NCBI RefSeq assembly: GCF_049306965.1
Contig: NC_133181.1
Span: forward strand, 52,104,501 to 52,168,500
Source of the DNA: Danio rerio
Taxonomy: Eukaryota; Chordata; Actinopteri; Cypriniformes; Danionidae
Direction: 5' to 3'
Length of the DNA stretch: 64,000 nucleotides
Below are positions 1 through 11,832 of this stretch, one piece after another. The notes below the pieces were generated by a model. That model saw only the letters and a program-made list of their open reading frames with translations, had not been told where the DNA came from and made no database searches. Within the stretch, counting starts at the first letter, position 1. The number at the start of each line of letters is the position of its first letter. A program made the position numbers and the translations under genes.

Positions 1-467
1 ATTTTATCAATTCATGCATTTCTTGAGAATCCAACCAGTATCGTCAGCATCATGCATGCTGTTTACACTGCAAAAACCTTTATACATTTACAGTGACAGC
101 AATTTGCAGCAAAAAAAGGGACTGGACATCACTTTCAAAGAGAGAGGAAAAATGCAGATATGGACTTCAGACAAATGAGAATAAACTAAGAAAAAAGCCC
201 AAATAGTGCCCCAAATCCTGTAGAAAGGTGACTTTTGACCCTCTAACCTCTGAATGGGTCATTATTTACCAGTAAACGTATGTGCATGTACAAGCATAAT
301 TCTACATGTCAGAGATAAGTCTATGTAATGTATGACCATGTGTGTATACAACCTTAAGTGTCAAGCTCTTAACAACAGAAGCTTTCCCCTGAACACAGAT
401 TAATGTTAGAAAACAGAAAGGAACTCAATTAAGATATATAAATACATACACTAAATAGAAATATATA

Positions 468-1252
468 CAGCACTGTGCAAAAGTCTCAGCTTTGAGAGCC
501 TAAGACTTTTGCGCTAATCTATGGAGTAAGTCTATGGTCATTACTTTTGGGTGAACTATATCTTTAATAGACAAACAAAAATATATAGGAAATATGTACA
601 CAATATTCAGAACAAAATTACTTTGGAATTAAAATACTAGCATCAGAAGTATGTTTAACATGACCTCTTAAGCACCGAGCAGCTTTAACTTTTTTGTTGA
701 GCCTTTTCTGAAATGATGTGCTATTTAATATCAAGCATCTTTCAGCATTTCTAAGAGCTTTTCCGAAGATTTAGCATGTTTTATCCTTTTCTCTCCAGGT
801 GAATTTCATACTGCCAATAATATTGTCAAACATACTATATATATATAGTATTTGGGTCTGGTCTCTGTGGATGCCCACTCCATAACTGTCTATGTTTCAT
901 TAGCTGTTTTTTCTCTCCAAATGTAATTCCATTACATTAGTAGTGTGTTTGGGATCATTGTCATGCTGAAAAATAAAACAATTTCAAATAAGGTGCTTTC
1001 TAGTAGGAATTACAAGATGAAATTAAAACCTGTCTGTACTTTTCAGCATTCACAATCCAATTAATTCAGGCAATATTGACAACAGCTCTGGCAAAAATCT
1101 GGTCTTAAAAGAACTGAACCCCAAAAAAAAAATCTACAACTTGTTTTTCTGGCTGTTTTTAAATAAAGACAAAGAGAAGAAATATGTAACGTTATTATAC
1201 CCTTGCTATAACCTCAAATGTAACTGGGGCCTAAGACATTTGCACAGTACTG
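468..1252 (-). mobile_element. Decayed Tc1/mariner-type DNA transposon
   Basis: The ends carry imperfect terminal inverted repeats: CAGCACTGTGCAAAAGTC on the left, and CAGTACTGTGCAAATGTC reading inward from the right. TA dinucleotides flank both. Inside, the minus strand carries CAGCATGACAATGATCCC, coding QHDNDP, the second catalytic-Asp motif region of Tc1 transposases. No long reading frame remains. Confidence 0.65.
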
Positions 1253-1975
1253 TACTTACTGTAATTCCTTTCCAAGGACGTTCTAATCACACAAAAGAGA
1301 CAAAAAGATCAAAATATTAAGAGAGAGCAGGTGAAGTTTGGACCTGAACACAAACCCACAGTCTATGTGTTCAGCTAACCTGATACTTAATTCACTAGCA
1401 AACAGGGCACTTACATAGAAGTCATAAGCACAAGTCAGTCTGTGTAATTGGCTTTATAAAGGAAACCACATATTATCCTGACACAAGGAGAAAAGTTTTA
1501 GCTCACTGATGATATGCAGGTAATATAGAAGAAGACGCACTGACTCCATATCACTATATGAATAGCTAATCAGACTGCCAATTGGACAGTGCTCAGCTTT
1601 TAAGCTCAGTGAGTAATCATACTGATTCATAGAGCTGATTCAGATATTACTGCTCTCAATGTCTCTAATAATCCATAATGAGGTTTATGATCCAAATGAC
1701 TGGACAAAAATGTATTATAAAGTAACTATATTAGAACACTAAAGTCAATTACAACAAACACAGATAAAATAATTTTAACAACATGACAGCAATGGCAGTG
1801 TGAATTGACACTAACTTCTCTAACAAATGACTGGTCCTAAAAAATTGCTCAAATTGAACATTAAGTCAATGTGCATTAGTGTACAGCGTGTATATTAGCC
1901 TACACTAGTGAATATGTCCCACAAAGTGAAATGTTGTCATGGTTTTCCTTACCCAGTAAAGAAACTTTGACACAA

Positions 1976-2210
1976 CCCAGCAGGCACACAACATCACGTT
2001 AATATTAGGATAGATTTAGGTCATGACGTCAGGTGACCAAAATTCTAAGTCTAGTCAGTGTCTAAGGATGTTACGTCAAGTTACGTTGATATTTGGTTGA
2101 TTTTAGGTTGTGACCAAAATCCAACATCTGATAGATGTCATGGTGGTAACGTCTTCACAACGTTAAGGTATAACATGATTAGATGTTGATATTTGGTTGA
2201 TTATAGGGGT
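1976..2210. repeat. Degenerate internally repeated fish repeat
   Basis: A motif like GTTGATATTTGGTTGATT recurs at about 50-100-base spacing with variants of 'gacgtcaggtgacc', resembling a degraded tandem or palindromic element. Family not named. Confidence 0.4.
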
Positions 2211-2243
2211 CCGTTCTTTGTACCTCGCTTAAATGATCTAAGA

Positions 2244-2564
2244 CAGTGGTTCTCAAACTGTGGTACGTGACCACTACTAGTACGCAGGCTTCCTTCTAGT
2301 GGTACGCGGAGGAGTGAAATATGTCATGTACATGCTACACACATGCAAAAATTTATCAAAAATGATGTATATAATATGCCATATATGACATATAGCCTAT
2401 ATTTCTGAGGTAATCAGCTACGTTTTTTTAACTGTGCTGAGGTGTAGCTGTTTTACTGGGCCTACTACGCTATTGTATTTCAATACTGCTCATGTTGGTG
2501 GTATACTTGGAGAGACAATTTTTTTCTGAGGTGGTACTTGATGAAAAAGGTTTGAGAATCACTG
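2244..2564. mobile_element. Non-autonomous hAT-type element with intact 8-bp target duplication
   Basis: CAGTGGTTCTCAAAC at the left end mirrors the right end (reverse reading CAGTGATTCTCAAACC). ATCTAAGA flanks it exactly at 2236-2243 and 2565-2572. An 8-base duplication plus CAGTG ends is the hAT signature. A related right end is seen near 36157. Confidence 0.8.
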
Positions 2565-3253
2565 ATCTAAGATGATTTGGCAGATCCTGGATCTGTTCAT
2601 CTTGATAACTGGTCTCTGGCTAATTTGGTTCTTCAAACAAGTTCGCGAATCTGATTAAAATGTCTGGATAAACTGATCTGAGATCGCTGCGTGTGTTGTG
2701 AAGGACAGATCTATCAATCCTCGAAATCATGATCAGCAATGTAACGATTGGCTGACGGCACAGCAGCGTAATGACATCATCTGATTAATATTCAATTATC
2801 CATGTGAGCAAAATTACATTAAATTAGCAGTAACGGTTTGTTAAATATGCAATAACTTTCCACGTTTGTTGTGGTCTGCAGGCTTTACACTTTCATGTGT
2901 CAAGAGTATTCATCATGTATTTCAATGCATATCAATGTATTTAGTTCTATATTTAGAGAAGATTTTATCTGCTACTTTTTTGAAGAATCAAATAACTGGT
3001 ATATTAGCAGTAAAAACACGTGCATGACTGCCTAAATTATTATCCTTTTTCGAATATTGTGCATGTATGCGTTTGTCGTTCATATCGATGAAGTTCATAT
3101 CAATAAATTTTCACTTTGAACCACCAGGCGGCAATCTTTGTAGTTTAATTTTTGAGTGCAGATTGCATGTTTTATTAATACACATATTTTTAACTTTAAA
3201 ATTAAACTTAAATAAATAAATTTATATTTAATTTATAAATGTATATTTATTTA

Positions 3254-3254
3254 C

Positions 3255-3341
<87 letters not shown>
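3254..3341. repeat. (TA)n microsatellite
   Basis: About 88 bases of near-pure TA dinucleotides. Confidence 0.95.
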
Positions 3342-3345
<4 letters not shown>

Positions 3346-3588
3346 AATATATATTTACTATTTTTACCCAATCTAATCATGTTTCATATAAAATGAACCT
3401 GCTCCCGAGCAGGTTTGAACTACCAGAACTGTTGCTATGACAACAACTCTCAGATGAGTTTTGAAGAACGAAACTCCTTCGTACAAAAACGCCATACTAA
3501 AAAAAAGTCGAGCCACACTCATTCTACTCACATTTCAGCCTACATAGTGTCCATGTTAAGATAGGTTTATTTTACATTTTGCAAATGC

Positions 3589-4438
3589 CAGCTGGGTCAG
3601 TCGGCATTTCTCTGTGGAGTTTGCATGTTCTCCCTGTGTTTGCATGGGTTTCCTACAGGTGCTCCGATTTCCCCCACAAGTCCAAAGACGTGATTTACAG
3701 TTGAAGTCAGAATTTTTTCAGTCATTTTTTTCCCCAATTTCTGTTTAATAGAGAGAAGATTTTTTAACACATTTCTAAACATAATAGTTTATTAACTCAT
3801 CTCTAATATCTGATTTATTTTATCTGTGTCGTGATGACAGTAAATAATATTTGACTAGATATTTTTCAAGACACTTCTATACAGCTTAAAGGAACATTTA
3901 GAGGCTTACTTAGGTTAATTAGGTTAACTAGACAGGTTAGGGTAATTAGGCAAGTTATTGTATAACGATGGTTTCTTCTGTGGACTATCGAAAATATATA
4001 GTTTAAAGGGGCTAATAATTTTGACCTTAATTTTATTTATTTTTTATTAAAAACTGCTTTTATTCTAGCTAAAATAAAACAAACAAGACTTTCTCCAGAA
4101 GAAAAAAACATATATTATATCAGACATACTGTGATATTTCCTTGCTCTGTTAAACATTGTTTGGGAAATATTTAATAAAGAAAATAAAATTCAAAGGGGG
4201 GCTAATAATTGTGACTTCAACTTTAGGTGAATTGGGTAAACTAAAATTGACTGTAATGTATGAGTGTGGGTGTCAATGGGTGGCGCATCTGCTGCGTAAA
4301 AATATATGCTGGATAAGTTGGCGGTTAATTTCGCTGTGGCTACCCCAGATTAATTATGGAACTAAGCTGAAAAGAAAATGACTGAATGAATGAATGAATG
4401 AATGAATGAATGAATGAATGAATGAATGAATGAATGAA
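3589..4438 (+). mobile_element. DANA SINE split by a TIR transposon
   Basis: The 5' part (3589-3697) has the DANA body (GTGGAGTTTGCATGTTCTCC). The 3' part (4224-4438) resumes with GGTGAATTGGGTA and ends in a long GAATGA tail. The intervening 3698-4223 is a separate TIR element flanked by TA. DANA is a tRNA-derived SINE abundant in Danio. Confidence 0.85.
3698..4223 (+). mobile_element. Non-autonomous TA-target TIR transposon (common zebrafish TDR-like family)
   Basis: Ends CAGTTGAAGTCAGAATT and the inverted equivalent (right end ...GTGACTTCAACTT) lie between TA dinucleotides at 3696-3697 and 4224-4225. There is no transposase. Further copies or parts lie at 22315-22818, 35226-36391, 55226-55433 and 58183-58590. 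Confidence 0.8.
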
Positions 4439-4439
4439 A

Positions 4440-5390
4440 TTACTTATCCTTGCTATGTAACACAATGAATTGCAAATAGAGTGTATGTGGCATAAAAATA
4501 CATTTGTTATAATATTAGAGGTAATTTATCCTGATATAATGAGGAAAGCTTTCATATATGTTACCGAGTTAGGTCATCCAGTTATGATCTGTATTGTTGT
4601 ATAACAATAACTTGTGGGAATACACATGCTGAACGTGCTGGATCTCCCTTCCTCTCATTACAATTAAGCTGTAAAATCAGCTAATGAATGTTACTCATCC
4701 CATAAGGGATTTCCCCTGTTGCTTCACGTCTGTCCGTCTAACTCTACCCAGCTTTGTTACACCCTTTTCATTCATTATTTACATGATGTTTTGGGCTCAC
4801 TCAATAATTCAAAATGGTCACATGATGATCTAATAACTGGAGTAAAGTTCAGAATTTATATATGCACACTAAAGCAACACCTGGGGTTTTAAATGTTTGT
4901 ATCAGTAAGAAACAGATTTGGATCATATAGTAGTGCATTTAGCCTACTTCATTACAGAAGACATTAGTAAGCAGGTGTATTTTTAGCAGCAATATGCAGC
5001 ACCCATTAATCATCTGTCTCAGAACATATGTGTGTTTGGAAGGTGAGTTTCCTGCCAGCTGTGCATTGTTAACCTAAGAGAAGATACTTTATCTTCTGCA
5101 TGAACCTACATGTCCTTGCTTGTGCACTGAAACCTTTAAATCATACATTCGCTGGGTTTAGAATAATGAGAATAGATGTGCGTCTCTTTTTGTGCTTACA
5201 CTTCGTTGAGCTTGAGTGTGTCATTTCTCACTCGAAGGTCAATCTGACAAGTTTTCATGTTCTGCCTTCACATTTATAAACACTGTAAAAAATGCTGGGT
5301 TACACACAATTGATTTGTGTTGGGATTACATGAAGGAATTAAAATAACTTATCTATTTTTACTAATTAAAGTGGAATGAACGTGAAACAA
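4440..5390. other. Gene-free AT-rich stretch
   Basis: I see no splice-bounded reading frame, RNA gene or recognisable mobile element here. Confidence 0.5.
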
Positions 5391-5393
5391 GGT

Positions 5394-5836
5394 CTTAAAG
5401 TGTTAGTTCATCCAAAAATCAAAATTACTTAATAAATTACTCTTCCTCCATGTTGTTCCAAACCCCTGAGACCTTTGTTTTTTTTTAATTACAAGTTAAG
5501 ATACTTAGATGATGTCTGAGCGCTCCCTCATCATCTATATAAAAAGTTACAGACTCTTTCTAGTTTACCTGCATTACTTTTACCTTGGCGCACCCTATTC
5601 TGACACTCAAAAGAAGAAACTGTTGAATAAAGTCGTTATTTTTATTTTATGTGCACAAAAGTATTCTTATAGCTTGATCATATTCTGATTGAACCACTGA
5701 AGACATATTGTCTCTTGTGAGGATGTTTGTTTGATATTTTTCTAGTTCCTTGTTTTTATTTCCAGTTTGAAATTACATAAGGGTGAGTAATTAATAACAT
5801 AATTTTCGTATTGGTTGAACTAACCCTTTAAGGATT
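5394..5836. mobile_element. MITE of the 'agttcacccaaaa' family
   Basis: Left end TTAAAGTGTTAGTTCATCC and right end GGTTGAACTAACCCTTTAAG are inverted versions of each other. The internal AACTGTTGAATAAAGTCGTT block is shared with the copy at 44067-44775. Confidence 0.6.
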
Positions 5837-6011
5837 GATGGTGAGTAAATTAACTTTTTTGGGGGAGTGAGCTATCCCTATAGTTTATGAGTACTCAGGG
5901 CTCATCTGCTTGCTTCTATACAGCAAGCATGTATATAAAATTTGATCTTTTAATACCACAGTCTTGGCACAGTTTTAATTTTTAATAATCAAAATACTTT
6001 CACATATACAA

Positions 6012-6987
6012 GGACACTTATTGACATGATAGTTTCACACAGTTGCTGCAGATTTGTCAGCTGCACATGCATGATGCGAATTTCCCGTTCCACAACACCC
6101 CAGAGGTGCTCTATTGGATTTAGCTCTGGTGACTGTGGAGGCCATTTGAGAACAGTGAACTCATTGTCATGCTCAAGACACCAGTCTGAGATGATTCACG
6201 CTTTATGAGGTGGTGCGTGTTATCCTGCTGGAAGTAGCCATCAGAAGATAGGGACACTGTGGTCATAAAGGGATGGACATCGTCAGCAACAATACTCAGG
6301 TAGGCTCTGGCATTGAAACGATGCTCAACTGGTACTAATGGACCCAAAGTGTGCCAAGAAAATATCCCTTACACCATTACATCACCACCACCCATCAGAA
6401 CTGTTTATACAAGGCAGGATGGATCCGTGCTTTCATGTTGTTGATGCCAATTTCTGACCCTACCATCTGAATGTTGCATCAGAAATCGAGAGTCATCAGA
6501 CCAGACAATGTTTTTCCAATTTTCTATTGTCCAATTTCGGTGAGCCTGTGTGAATTGTAGCCTCAGTTTACGAATTTATGAGTCAGTATTATAGTCACTG
6601 TTGCCTTTCTATCAACTGGAACCAGTCGGGCCATTCTCCTCTGGCCTCTGGCAAGGCATTTGCACCCACAGAACTGCCGCTCACTGGACATTTTCTCTTT
6701 TCGGACCATTCTCTGTAAACCCTAGAGATGGTTGTGTGTGAATATCCAAGTAGATCAGCAGCTTCTGAAATACTAAGACCAGTCTGTCTGGCATCAACAA
6801 CCATGCCATGTTCAAAGTCACTTAAATCATCTTTCTTCCCAATTTTGATGCTCAGTTTGAACTGCAGCAGATCCTCTTGTCCTTGCCTACATGCCTAAAT
6901 GCTTTGAGTTGCTGCCATATGATGATTAGAAATTTACGTTAATAAGCAGAGGGACAGGTGTACCTAATAAAGTGACCAGTGAGTGTG
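6012..6987 (-). mobile_element. Decayed Tc1-like transposon, left-truncated
   Basis: The minus strand keeps a transposase helix-turn-helix read as GLSISEAADLLGYSHTTIS (within 6710-6790). The right terminal repeat ends ...ACCTAATAAAGTGACCAGT. The same family occurs at 25827-26797 and 53173-54333. The frame is interrupted many times, so it is not a working transposase gene. Confidence 0.8.
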
Positions 6988-7066
6988 TGTTTATGTATAT
7001 TTTATGTATATGTATATTTTTCCATTTTTGATAGATAACTGAAAATGATGAATAAAGGAAGAAAAG

Positions 7067-7110
7067 AAAATGAATGAATGAATGAATGAATGAATGAATG
7101 AATGAATGAG
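7067..7110. repeat. (GAAT)n tract
   Basis: A GAATGAATG run, like the tail of DANA SINEs, without a recognisable SINE body. Confidence 0.8.
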
Positions 7111-8570
7111 CTCTAAATACGCAATCGATTATGCAGTTGCATATGTACTGCATATTTGTCCTAAAAGATAGAAGTACAAAGCAGTTAGTCATCATCAAAA
7201 TCACATTTAACAATGGGTGGAACATCTCCATCAAAGTCAGATCTCTCCATATTACAGAAAAAACAGGAACTTCCTTAAGTTGCCTGATTTGCATATGCAT
7301 TTCCCACAAACCACATCACTCAAAAGACAGATCTAGTTTGCTGATTGTTGGTGTTGTAATTACTGTGCTTTTCAGTAATAAAATGTCAATAATATGTCAA
7401 TTGTGTAATCACCATTTCCTAAACTTTACAGGCTTTACAGGTGTGTGTGGAAAAGGTCTTTGAACAAAGGTGAGAAGTCTGTCTTCCAGGAAACCAGACA
7501 AGTCTGCCCCCACACATCCTTCAGATGACCTCTAGTGGCCGTAATGTTGAACTGTAACGCGTAAATGTGCCACAATCAAAATATACAACAGAAGCATTCA
7601 GTTCATTCATCTTAAGTATATGAAAATAGATGTGTGGTATGCAGAGATTTAAAACAACACACAATGGAATGGTATCACTGCAGAATATGGCATATGCAAG
7701 TTTTACAGGAAGAACTGTAGTATATGATATGCTGGTAAAAAGTGTATCTGTCATCATTTTCTGGATGCTGCTGTAATGTACACCAACACTGTCTGTATTG
7801 ATACTGTCTACACGGTAAAAATCAACGCACTATAATCATCACAAACACAATATAAGGTCAAGCAGTTCATGTTTTGAACAGAAGAAAGTGTGTAAATGTA
7901 ATGTGCAAGTGCTTGATCACTTTATATGGGCATCTATGTGCTAAAATGAATCAACAGCTCCTGACTATACAAACACTCCTTTATTATTCCAGTCTATAAT
8001 AATGAAAGAGTGAATTGTGAAAGTATGAGCGCTCTTTATTTGGAAAAACTTTACGCAAACAAAAGGAGGGCAAACTGGTTTGACTTTAAACGGATTTTCC
8101 CTCTCTCGTGTTCGATAAACAACAAGTGACATAATGCATTAAGTCGACTTAATGGGCAAATATGTCTAGTCAGATTATATTTATGTCAGTTATTGTGTAT
8201 AAATTTTTTCATGCTAATTGCACTGACATTTAAATGATTTTGTCTCCCAATTATGTTTTACATAAAACCTTAAATGTCATTCCCCAAAAAACTTCAATGC
8301 GATGCGATGGGTATTTTCACTCACACAAAAGAAAATAATGTTTTTTTAATCAGTTTAATTATTTATTTGAGTAAATACATTCACAAATGCAAATTCACAG
8401 ATAGTAAACCTGCCTTTGTGGTCTTTATTAAAGATATGGAGAATTATATAAAGTTGATTTCAGAATTGTTTAATAAGAAAGCTTTAAAGACTGTCAAAAT
8501 ACGCTCTGCTTTTAAGAGCTTCGTAAAGGTAACCTTAAATTAACCTTTGTATTTGCAAAAAAATCTTTAA
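7110..8570. other. Gene-free stretch
   Basis: Short open frames here are AT-rich, have no start context or splice sites, and look like chance. Confidence 0.5.
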
Positions 8571-8573
8571 TGT

Positions 8574-8936
8574 TTTCATTCATTCATTTTCTTTTCAGCT
8601 TAGTCCCTTTATTAATCAGCCACTGTTGAATGAACCGCCAGCTTATCCAGCGCGTGTTTTACACAGCGGACTACAGCGGTGCACTTCTAGCCGCAACCCA
8701 TCTCTGGGCAACATCCATACAGTCTCATTCACACACATACACTACTGACAATTTAGCCTACCCAATTCACCTGTATCGCATGTCTTTAAACTGTGGGGAA
8801 ACCCGAAGGAAACCTCGAACGCAGGGAGAACATGCAAACTCCACACAGAAATGCCAACTGACCCATGCCGAGGCTCGAACCAGCAACCTTCTTTCTGTGA
8901 GGCGACAGCACTACCTACTGCGCCACTGTGTCGCCT
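8574..8936 (-). mobile_element. DANA SINE, nearly full length
   Basis: Reverse orientation: starts with the CATTCATT tail, then the 'gctta gtccctttatta' 3' region, and ends at the tRNA-like head (GTCGCCTCACAG-type, 8900-8936). Confidence 0.9.
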
Positions 8937-9413
8937 CGTTAATGTTTTATTTTCCTTTTCTCTCTTCTCATATCTCTTGTTATTTTTTCCATTGTTTCAT
9001 GCTGTATTTTTTGTCAGTGTCATTTGTTGATTGACAGTGTAATTTTTGTATGTATGTATGTTCTTGGTTTCAGCAATAAAAAAATATGCAATACGGTTCT
9101 ATTAGTTAATATTACTTACTATTTACTAACGTGAACAAAGAATAAACAATACATTTATTACAGAATTTGTTTAAATTTGCTAATATTAGTAATATATAAT
9201 ATCTAAACTATAATAGCTATATGATAAAATAAACTCAACTTTATAGTTTATTAATGCACATATTAACTGCACAATGTATTAGAAGCATAATGAACTATAC
9301 TTAACATTCCAACTTAATTATATCTCAACTTCTGGACTTTTTCAAACGTACATTTCATTTCTTGCCTTCATTTTCATTATGAGTCAGACTTTCCATGTCT
9401 TATCTTAGGTCTG

Positions 9414-9609
9414 CACACACACACACACACACACACACAAAAAAAAGAGTTCAGGAATTTCTTACCCTCATAAAGTGCTACGTTTGTACATGCCACCATA
9501 CATAACCTGCTGGCAATGACTAACTAGCTGCAGAATGATGCAATTTCTTCTGTATGTCAAGGCTTGTGTCTAATACATTTAAAAGGGAGAGTTCACCCCC
9601 AAAAAATGT

Positions 9610-9657
<48 letters not shown>

Positions 9658-9658
9658 T

Positions 9659-9717
<59 letters not shown>
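9414..9717. repeat. CA and CT/CA microsatellites
   Basis: (CA)n at 9414-9439. A compound (CT)n-(CA)n tract lies at 9611-9717, inside a MITE-like 'agagttcacccc' context. Confidence 0.9.
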
Positions 9718-10084
9718 GGTGGTTCTAAATCTTCATGAGTTACTTTCATCTGAATATATTTTGAAGAAAGCCGAAAACCTGTAACCATTGACTTCTGTAT
9801 AGAAACAAATGCCAGTGAACGGTTACAGGTTTGCTTTCTACAGAATATATTCTTTAGTGTGCAACAGTAAGAAAGACAAACAATTCTGGAACAATTAACG
9901 TTAAAGTCTGAGAGAAATTATGAATAAGAGAAAACTTTTCCATAAGCCAAACTCAAAACTAGGAGTGGCGGGGGCCTAATTAATATTTATTGAAAATTAA
10001 TTCATATGACTCATATTTACGATCAAAATTACATGTACTAGGTTTCATTTTAAATTATATTCTATCACCATTTCCCTATTCGCC

Positions 10085-10291
10085 TTGGCACATGAACAAA
10101 ATTCTGTCGACAGAAACTGTAAACATCACCTGACAGACCCATTACCTGTGACTTTAGCGCCTTCTGGTTGGTGCCTTACAAAATGGGCGTCTCTCAAACG
10201 CTGCTTTCAGACGTCTATGGTTCCTCAAAAGTCTGCACAAACAGCCGGTCACCACTGGAGATTGGACTAACATCAACGAGTGAGAGAAACA
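10085..10291 (+). promoter_or_regulatory. Possible 5' non-coding exon/promoter of bcl2l14
   Basis: The coding exon at 11824 begins with a splice acceptor, so a non-coding first exon must lie upstream. This stretch is less AT-rich than its surroundings and ends in a fair donor, AAACA followed by GTAAGA at 10291. It is an inference only: no core promoter element is convincing. Confidence 0.25.
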
Positions 10292-10756
10292 GTAAGACAA
10301 AATTAAGTTATTCGATTAATTAACGTACAGTAACGTTCATGTTGTGTTGTCGTATTTGTTGTTCTTATCTAGCTGAATATACGCGGGGAATTTTCGTGGA
10401 ATTTCCGTTCTTAAAGGCACAGTTAACGCAAAAATAAGAACGTATTATTTGTCTTCATAATGTTCTACGTTAGGAAAACCACGTAAAACAATATGATTCT
10501 CTTTCATATGATTATCTCAAAATAAGTTTTGATACAATAACTGTAAATGGTGACCATTGAGTACTGTACTGGATAGTTCACTTCCTCCATTTTAAGCTCT
10601 TCATAATATTTACAGTACCTACTTTAGTTTTCTTCCAAAGACAGTCATACAGATTTCAGAACTGCTGGGTTCAACTAGATTTAACGAATGATATTTTAAT
10701 TTATTCAATAAAATGCATTTAATTGCATTGCAGTTTGTAGTACATGCTATAATCAT

Positions 10757-11228
10757 CAGGGGCAGATTTAGTGATTTGGGGGGACCTAGCAACTCCAGTC
10801 CTGAAAATGCACCATTTCTACTTTTATTTAAATTTTATTTATTTTGCTGTTTTTTTTTTTTTTTTACATCATTCAATCTTTTTTTCTAAGTTTATTCTTA
10901 ATGTAAGCTTTACATTTAAAATATTTATATTTCGTAAAATGAATTTACAGCTAAAAATAATTATATACTTTTTATAATATTGAATGTTTTTTCATAATAG
11001 TATTATGACATAACAACATAACATTACATTATAATAGTAATATATTTTGTTGTGTATTAAATAATATTTAATTACGTAATAATTTTATCTGTTTGCCTCT
11101 CATACAAAATATGATAGAAAACAATGTTATATATAGTTTATAGGTATAATTTATACTTCTAGTAATTTATTGAGGGCCCCCAGATATCTGCGGCCACTTA
11201 CCTTGCTTTTTGGTTAAATCTGCCCCTG
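10757..11228. mobile_element. Non-autonomous hAT-type element with 8-bp target duplication
   Basis: Ends CAGGGGCAGATTTAG and, inverted, CAGGGGCAGATTTAAC. ATAATCAT flanks both sides (10749-10756 and 11229-11236). The body is AT-rich and non-coding. It lies between the putative bcl2l14 first exon and the first coding exon. Confidence 0.85.
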
Positions 11229-11832
11229 ATAATCATACAAACAAAGCTACAAGTTGAATGAGCTGTCAGATTTTTGTTCAAAAATTTTGAAATGTTTAAA
11301 ATGTTAAATCGCAAACAGTAATATTGTCTTCATTTACTTATCAAGTAAAACATATTTATTACAAAGGTTAAAAGAGATTAAATTCAAAGAGATTAAATAC
11401 AGTAAAGGTGAGTTATAATGTGTAATAATCTATGCAGCAATTAATCAAAAGATATTCAGATTGTAAGCATTGGTAATTAGCTTGTACCAGGTTTTAAGTT
11501 ATTTTCAGTTAACTCAGATAACTAGAAAAGTAACAAAACTACATGTGTTTCAATCCAGTATGGTGATGAATTAAATTTAAATGATAAACACCCAATTATA
11601 CTGCATTATGGATTGTTTTTGTGTGGCTATTATTATTAACTGGAAATGAATAACACCAGAATGCTGGCATATTTAAACTATTAGCTATCTTGAGGTAAAA
11701 ATATAAGGTGTATATGCCTCTTTAAGTATACATTGGCTCTCTTGATGGATATTGGCATTGTTGGTTATTTAAAAAAACCCTAATGCTATTCAACCACTAA
11801 CACTAATGTTAATTTCTTCACAGTATTTCAGC

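Noticed and set aside
4380-4438. GAATGA array as a possible CRISPR-like repeat
   Set aside because: It is the tail of a DANA SINE; no spacers.
8274-8543. 89-codon plus-strand frame
   Set aside because: AT-rich composition, no splice sites or similarity; chance frame.
8630-9034. 134-codon frame
   Set aside because: Translation of a reversed DANA SINE.
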